This document shows, piece by piece, positions 6,726-10,714 of a stretch of DNA of 10,714 bases (position 1 is its first letter; each line of letters opens with the position of its first letter). The translations under genes were made by a program, and so were the position numbers. The notes under the pieces are model-generated. The model saw nothing but the letters and a program-made list of their open reading frames with translations. It was not told the origin of the DNA and ran no database searches. Source of the stretch: Bacteroidales bacterium (lineage in GTDB: Bacteria; Bacteroidota; Bacteroidia; Bacteroidales; UBA3824); the NCBI GenBank assembly GCA_017645985.1, contig JAGCNK010000132.1, positions 1-10,714 of the forward strand, read 5' to 3'.

Positions 6726-7937
6726 ATGGACAATATCAAGCTCAACACGATCGAAGAAGCTATTGAAGATTTCCGTCAAGGAAAAATAATCATCATAGTG
6801 GACGACGAAGACCGCGAAAACGAAGGCGACTTTATCACCGCCGCCGAAACCATCACCGAGGAGAAGATCAACTTCATGCTCCAATACGGTCGCGGAGTGC
6901 TTTGTTCGCCCATCACCATCTCACGGGCAAGGGAGTTGAAACTGCCTAACCAGGTAGTAGAAAACACATCGGTGCTCGGCACGCCGTTCACCGTCACCAT
7001 CGACAAGATAGACGGCTGCACCACAGGAGTTTCGGTTCACGACCGCACCGCCACCATCAAGGCACTTGCCGACCCAAATTCAAAACCTGAAACATTCGCA
7101 CGTCCCGGACATATCAACCCTCTATACGCACAAGACCGAGGAGTGCTTGCCCGCGCAGGACACACCGAAGCGTCGGTAGATATGGCACGTCTGGCAGGAC
7201 TGTTTCCGGCAGCTGCGTTGATTGAGATTCTCAATCCTGACGGCACTATGGCACGTCTGCCGCAGCTTATGGAAGTGGCTCAGAAGTTCAACCTCAAAAT
7301 AATCACCATCCGCGACCTCATCGCATTCCGCCTCAAAACCGAAACCACGGTAGAGGCATCGCCCCAGGTAAACATGCCCACACGCTACGGCGAGTTTAAG
7401 ATGACGGTTTTCCGCCAGATAAACAACGGCTTGGAACATTCGGCGCTCGTAAAAGGCACTTGGGAAAAAGACGAGCCCGTGCTTGTGCGCGTTCACTCGT
7501 CGTGCGCCACCGGCGACATCTTCGGCTCTATGCGTTGCGACTGCGGCGACCAGCTGCACCAGGCAATGATGCGTATCAGCCAGGAGGGCAAAGGAATACT
7601 TCTGTATATGAACCAGGAGGGACGAGGCATCGGACTCTTCAACAAAATAAAAGCCTACAAGCTTCAGGAGCAGGGCTACGACACCGTTGACGCCAACGTT
7701 CACCTCGGATTCGACCCCGACCAAAGAGACTACGGCACAGGTGCTGAAATTCTCCGCAAGCTGGGTGTCACCAAAATGAGGCTTCTCACCAACAACCCCG
7801 TAAAACGCGTTGGGTTAGAGGCTTACGGACTTGAAATAGTAGAAAACGTTCCCATCGAAATACCCGCCAACCAGTACGACAAAAAATACCTCATTACTAA
7901 GCGCGACCGTATGGGACATACGCTAAGCAACCTATAA
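6726..7937 (+). CDS. ribBA: Bifunctional 3,4-dihydroxy-2-butanone-4-phosphate synthase / GTP cyclohydrolase II
   Basis: RibBA supplies both precursors for riboflavin: the N-terminal half converts ribulose 5-phosphate to dihydroxybutanone phosphate plus formate, and the C-terminal half opens GTP to the diaminopyrimidinone. The RibB half (about 1-205) keeps the acidic loop VDDEDRENEGD (25-35), FARPGHINPL (124-133) and GHTEASVDMARLAG (145-158). The RibA half (about 210-403) has VRVHSSCATGD (254-264) and MRCDCGDQL (269-277), whose C260, C271 and C273 are the zinc ligands, then MNQEGRGIGL (295-304), the DQRDYGTGAEIL segment (332-343) and LLTNNPVKRVGLEAYG (353-368). Both halves look catalytically complete and the length of 403 is typical. 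The ATG is 3 bases after the permease stop, leaving no room for an FMN riboswitch, so expression must follow the envelope operon or a promoter within the permease gene. Confidence 0.97.
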   Translation: MDNIKLNTIEEAIEDFRQGKIIIIVDDEDRENEGDFITAAETITEEKINFMLQYGRGVLCSPITISRARELKLPNQVVENTSVLGTPFTVTIDKIDGCTTGVSVHDRTATIKALADPNSKPETFARPGHINPLYAQDRGVLARAGHTEASVDMARLAGLFPAAALIEILNPDGTMARLPQLMEVAQKFNLKIITIRDLIAFRLKTETTVEASPQVNMPTRYGEFKMTVFRQINNGLEHSALVKGTWEKDEPVLVRVHSSCATGDIFGSMRCDCGDQLHQAMMRISQEGKGILLYMNQEGRGIGLFNKIKAYKLQEQGYDTVDANVHLGFDPDQRDYGTGAEILRKLGVTKMRLLTNNPVKRVGLEAYGLEIVENVPIEIPANQYDKKYLITKRDRMGHTLSNL

Positions 7938-7961
7938 ACAACAGATTAAAACAATTTAAAA

Positions 7962-9584
7962 GTGAAAAAGCTTCTGTCCGCCATATCGTTGATAATTATC
8001 TGCGCCTTGCAGTCGGCAGCACAGACCAACCCCAAGATCGACATCGTCAACTCCAACACCCTCGAAGTAAACGAGACCTACGGACCCGACATCAAAATCT
8101 TGCGAGGCGACGTGGTGTTCTACCACGACAGCGCATATATGTATTGCGACAGTGCGCTCTACAACAACAAGGAGAACTTTTTTAAGGCGTTCGGAAGAAT
8201 ACACATCGAGCGTCTGATGTCAGACAACGACACCGTCCACCTTTGGAGCGACTCTGCCTCGTACAACGGCAACACAAAACTTGCCACCGCCCGCAAAAAC
8301 GTGAAGATGACCCGCGACAGCATGGTGATGCTCACCGAAAACCTCGACTTCGACATGACAGCCAACGTGGCGTACTATTTCGACGGTGGAACGACTTTCT
8401 CGGGCGAGGACACGCTTATTTCTGATTTCGGGCACTTCTATCCCAACACCAACGACCTCAAATACACCCGCGATGTGGAAATCCACAATCCAGACTACCT
8501 GATGCGCTCCGACACCCTCACCTACAATGTCAAGACCAAGATTTCAAACTTCATCGGTCCCACCGAGATTATCAGCGAAAACGACTACCTCTACACCGAG
8601 CGCGGATGGTTCAACCACATCTACGACCAAGGACAGCTGACCAAAAACAACTATATGACCAGCAACGAGCGCCGTCTCGACGCCGACACCATCTTCTACG
8701 ACCGCGCACGCAACTACGGATACGGCCGCAGCAATGTGGAAATCACCGACACCGTTAAGGCCATCAAGCTGCTGGGCGACGAGGCTCACTACTACGACCA
8801 AGACCAGAAGAGCGTTCTCACCGAAAAGGCTCTGATGATATACTATTCCGACATCGACACGCTCTATCTGCACGCCGACACCATCTGCTCGTATATGGTG
8901 CCATATCTCGAAGAGAATCCCGACTCGCTGTACCGAATGGTAAAGGCGTACCACAAAACCAAGATGTTCCGCCGCGACATTCAGGCTATGTGCGACAGCA
9001 TGGTGTACGATTTCAGCGACAGCACCATCACAATGAACCGCAAGCCTGTAATCTGGCACAACGAAAACCAGATAACATCCGAGAATATGAAGTTCTACAC
9101 ATCTAACAACCACATAGATATGGTGGAACTGCTAAACAATGCCTTTGTGATTTCGGAGGTGGACTCCTTGGGGCACTACGACCAAATCTACGGCAAAAAC
9201 ATGGTGGCGTATCTCGACAGCAACAAGATTCAGGAGGTGGAAGTGATATCCTCAGCCAACACGATATACTACACCGAAGAAGACAGCATAGCCACGGGCA
9301 TGAACGTGATTTCAAGCCAGGATATGAACATCCACTTCAAAAAAGGCAAGGTAGACAAGATCTGGTTCTACAAAAAGCCCAAAGGCACGATCTACCCGCT
9401 CGAAGGACTCACCAAGCGTCAGCAGTTTCTCGACGGATTCGTCTGGTACGACAAGCACCGTCCGCACCGCCGCGAGGATGTGTTCATCTGGGGCGAAATC
9501 ACCGAGAAGCCAATCACCGCGCAGCAGTTGGAAGAAGAAGAAAAAGCCGCGAAAGAGGCGGAAGAAGAGATGGAAGAATTTTAA
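7962..9584 (+). CDS. OstA-like protein, periplasmic LPS transport (LptA/LptD N-domain-like)
   Basis: The protein resembles the Bacteroidota OstA-like family, related to LptA and to the periplasmic domain of LptD, which form the beta-jellyroll path carrying LPS to the outer membrane. A signal peptide (KK, then hydrophobic 4-18, cleavage near AAQ at 19-21) shows export. The mature part is rich in short beta-strand repeats of the form CDSALYN, SDSASYNG, RSDTLTYN and CDSMVYDFSD, arranged in two blocks of about 25-300 and 335-465. NPDYLMRSDTLTYNVKT (176-192) and the GKNMVAYLDSNKI segment (411-423) are typical OstA-type strands. No beta-barrel like that of full LptD follows. The 540-residue protein ends in a charged tail (522-540), mostly Glu with Ala and Lys. 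Start: GTG is used because it is the only codon that gives an intact signal peptide; no in-frame ATG occurs for about 58 codons. It lies 24 bases after ribBA. Confidence 0.86.
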   Translation: MKKLLSAISLIIICALQSAAQTNPKIDIVNSNTLEVNETYGPDIKILRGDVVFYHDSAYMYCDSALYNNKENFFKAFGRIHIERLMSDNDTVHLWSDSASYNGNTKLATARKNVKMTRDSMVMLTENLDFDMTANVAYYFDGGTTFSGEDTLISDFGHFYPNTNDLKYTRDVEIHNPDYLMRSDTLTYNVKTKISNFIGPTEIISENDYLYTERGWFNHIYDQGQLTKNNYMTSNERRLDADTIFYDRARNYGYGRSNVEITDTVKAIKLLGDEAHYYDQDQKSVLTEKALMIYYSDIDTLYLHADTICSYMVPYLEENPDSLYRMVKAYHKTKMFRRDIQAMCDSMVYDFSDSTITMNRKPVIWHNENQITSENMKFYTSNNHIDMVELLNNAFVISEVDSLGHYDQIYGKNMVAYLDSNKIQEVEVISSANTIYYTEEDSIATGMNVISSQDMNIHFKKGKVDKIWFYKKPKGTIYPLEGLTKRQQFLDGFVWYDKHRPHRREDVFIWGEITEKPITAQQLEEEEKAAKEAEEEMEEF

Positions 9585-9597
9585 AAACGATATAAAA

Positions 9598-9837
9598 ATG
9601 AACAGATTTATAAAAACGGCAGCATTATTGCTAATAATATCGGTGACGGTTGCCTGCTCCACCCCGGCCGACAACGGCGAAACCAACAGCGCCACTGCCG
9701 ACTCGATACGCAAAGACTCGATAGCCAGGTCGATAATCAGAACCAAAGACTCGATAGCCAAGACAGCAGCCGAGAAAACAGCCGACCAAACGTGCGACAC
9801 CACATTGATCGACTTGATTATTAAGGAATTTGAATAG
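9598..9837 (+). CDS. Small putative lipoprotein with DSI repeats, function unknown
   Basis: The 79-residue protein starts MNRFIKTA, followed by a hydrophobic stretch (9-19) ending in VTVAC, so Cys20 is a candidate lipidation site. The residue at -3 is Thr rather than Leu, an imperfect lipobox that Bacteroidota often tolerate. Residues after Cys20 (STPADNGE) lack an acidic or Lys-rich surface-export signal, so a periplasm-facing lipoprotein is more likely. The rest is polar, with the motif DSI at three places (about 35-37, 40-42 and 51-53) in a helix-prone Ala/Lys/Asp context, then a single Cys66 and an acidic end. I recognise no family. The frame stays open back to an ATG at 9478 inside ostA, but ATG 9598 gives a sensible signal sequence. 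It sits 13 bases after ostA and 29 before the M23 gene, so an envelope role is inferred only from context. Confidence 0.7.
   Translation: MNRFIKTAALLLIISVTVACSTPADNGETNSATADSIRKDSIARSIIRTKDSIAKTAAEKTADQTCDTTLIDLIIKEFE
9711..9760 (+). repeat. 17-bp direct repeat pair inside the small lipoprotein gene
   Basis: The 17-base sequence caaagactcgatagcca occurs exactly at 9711-9727 and again at 9744-9760, a period of 33 bases or 11 codons, both copies encoding KDSIA. A third, partial copy (gactcgata) begins at 9700. The identity at third codon positions suggests a recent in-frame duplication rather than selection on protein sequence alone. Confidence 0.85.
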
Positions 9838-9845
9838 ACAATAAA

Positions 9846-9853
9846 TAATTTTG
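9846..9853 (+). promoter_or_regulatory. Possible internal promoter -7 element before the M23 gene
   Basis: TAATTTTG is an exact TAnnTTTG match in the short gap between the lipoprotein stop and the GTG at 9867. A TTTG at 9829-9832 is present upstream, but the 13-base spacing is short for a -33 partner. Transcription would start about 7 bases before the start codon. In such AT-rich gaps a chance match is quite possible. Confidence 0.35.
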
Positions 9854-9866
9854 TAAACCAAGAAAA

Positions 9867-10714
9867 GTGAAAAAGATAATTGTTTCATTAGCCGCAGCAA
9901 TGTGCTGCACTGCCGGAGCAATGGCCGCTCCCGCAGCCGACACACTCAGACACGACACAGCAATCGACACCACAGGCGTAAAAACAGCCATCGACACACT
10001 CGCCACAGCCGACAAATACCGCAAGGTGATTTTGTTCAGCGACAACACTTGGGCTTACGTTGACCTCGACCGTCCCGCTATATCCGACGAGGACTTTGCC
10101 GACAACTGGGACATCGAGAGCATCCATATCTGCAAAGACATTCCTGTATCATCATTACCAGAAGAGGTAGACCTCCTGCTTGCCGACAGCACTCACGGCT
10201 GGTGCGCTCCTATCACGGGCAGAGTCAGCTCAGGATTCAAATTCCGCAAAACCCGCAACCACAACGGCACCGACATTCCTCTTACAGTAGGCGACACTAT
10301 CCGTGCAGCTTTCGACGGCAAAGTTCGCGTGGTGCGCACAGTGGGCAACGCCGGTGGATACGGCAACCTTATGGTAATACGCCATCCCAACGGTTTGGAA
10401 ACATATTACGCCCACCTTTCGGGATTCATTGCCAAAGAAGAAGAACTTGTTAAGGCTGGCGAACCAATAGCCCTTGGCGGCAACACAGGCAGAAGCACAG
10501 GACCTCATCTCCACTTTGAGGTAAGATATATGGGCAAGCCGTTCGACTCTGAACGCCTTTTCGACTTCACCACCGGCGAGCTCCGTTGCACCGAGTTCAC
10601 ACTCAAACGCCACTATTTCAATATCTATTCGCACTATGGAATGACCGATGCAGAATCGGCAGCCACCCAAGAGCGCGTTTATCACACAGTACGCAGCGGC
10701 GACACTCTCGGCGC
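9867..10714 (+). CDS. M23 family peptidoglycan metallo-endopeptidase with C-terminal LysM, cut by window edge
   Basis: This is an exported, zinc-dependent endopeptidase expected to cut peptide cross-links of peptidoglycan in the periplasm. Only the first 282 codons are in the window. A signal peptide (KK, hydrophobic 4-20, cleavage near AMAAPA) starts at the GTG. A region of about 90 residues with no recognised domain follows. The M23 catalytic domain spans about 112-235: H132 and D136 in NHNGTD, and H214 with H216 in GPHLHFEV, reproduce the lysostaphin-type zinc and catalytic set, so it looks active. GGNTGRSTG (204-212) and YYAHLSG (180-186) are further family motifs. At the edge, YHTVRSGDTLG (272-282) is the opening of a LysM peptidoglycan-binding domain. 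GTG is chosen because the first in-frame ATG, codon 12, would cut the signal peptide. It is the seventh gene of the tightly spaced run and may also have its own promoter at 9846. Confidence 0.92.
   Translation, partial: MKKIIVSLAAAMCCTAGAMAAPAADTLRHDTAIDTTGVKTAIDTLATADKYRKVILFSDNTWAYVDLDRPAISDEDFADNWDIESIHICKDIPVSSLPEEVDLLLADSTHGWCAPITGRVSSGFKFRKTRNHNGTDIPLTVGDTIRAAFDGKVRVVRTVGNAGGYGNLMVIRHPNGLETYYAHLSGFIAKEEELVKAGEPIALGGNTGRSTGPHLHFEVRYMGKPFDSERLFDFTTGELRCTEFTLKRHYFNIYSHYGMTDAESAATQERVYHTVRSGDTLG

Noticed and set aside
9478..9597. Upstream ATG that would give the small lipoprotein a 119-residue form overlapping ostA
   Set aside because: The extension is Lys/Arg/Ser-rich out-of-frame sequence of ostA and would bury the lipoprotein signal; ATG 9598 is the sensible start.
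1..10714. CRISPR arrays, tRNA or rRNA genes, insertion sequences, phage genes, defence or toxin-antitoxin modules
   Set aside because: No repeat-spacer pattern, tRNA-like fold, transposase, integrase or defence motif was seen; all long plus-strand frames are explained by housekeeping and envelope genes.

Overview
The window is ordinary chromosomal DNA of a Bacteroidota bacterium, most likely a gut-type member of the order Bacteroidales. This rests on a glycine-lipid acyltransferase pair, a long LptF/LptG permease followed by ribBA and an OstA-like protein, AT-rich leaders without clear Shine-Dalgarno sequences, and two perfect matches to the Bacteroides -7 promoter element TAnnTTTG. Genus cannot be told from the sequence. 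Every gene I support lies on the plus strand, and I see no RNA gene, CRISPR array, insertion sequence, integrase or other sign of recent transfer.

Region 1 (1-2860) is the end of an electron-transfer operon. It holds a probable etfB tail, etfA, and a 568-residue acyl-CoA dehydrogenase that starts 7 bases after etfA. The Etf heterodimer would take electrons from the flavin of the dehydrogenase. A strong hairpin with a T-run at 2824-2859 closes this unit.

Region 2 (2926 to the right edge) begins with a Bacteroides-type -7 element and continues as seven closely spaced genes with gaps of 3-29 bases: a PlsC-type O-acyltransferase (GlsA-like), a GNAT/'hemolysin'-type N-acyltransferase (GlsB-like), an LptF/LptG-family permease with an unusual C-terminal membrane extension, bifunctional ribBA, an OstA-like LPS-transport protein, a small putative lipoprotein with DSI repeats, and an M23 endopeptidase whose LysM domain is cut by the window edge. 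Apart from ribBA (riboflavin synthesis) and the lipoprotein of unknown role, these genes all build or remodel the envelope: aminolipid synthesis, LPS export and peptidoglycan hydrolysis. They are probably co-transcribed, with a possible extra promoter just before the M23 gene.

I do not see a wholly new system. The points most worth a second look are the layout of this envelope operon, the extra membrane segments and large hydrophilic insert of the permease, the HX5D acyltransferase motif, the start codon of the GlsA-like gene, and the uncharacterised small lipoprotein between ostA and the M23 gene.
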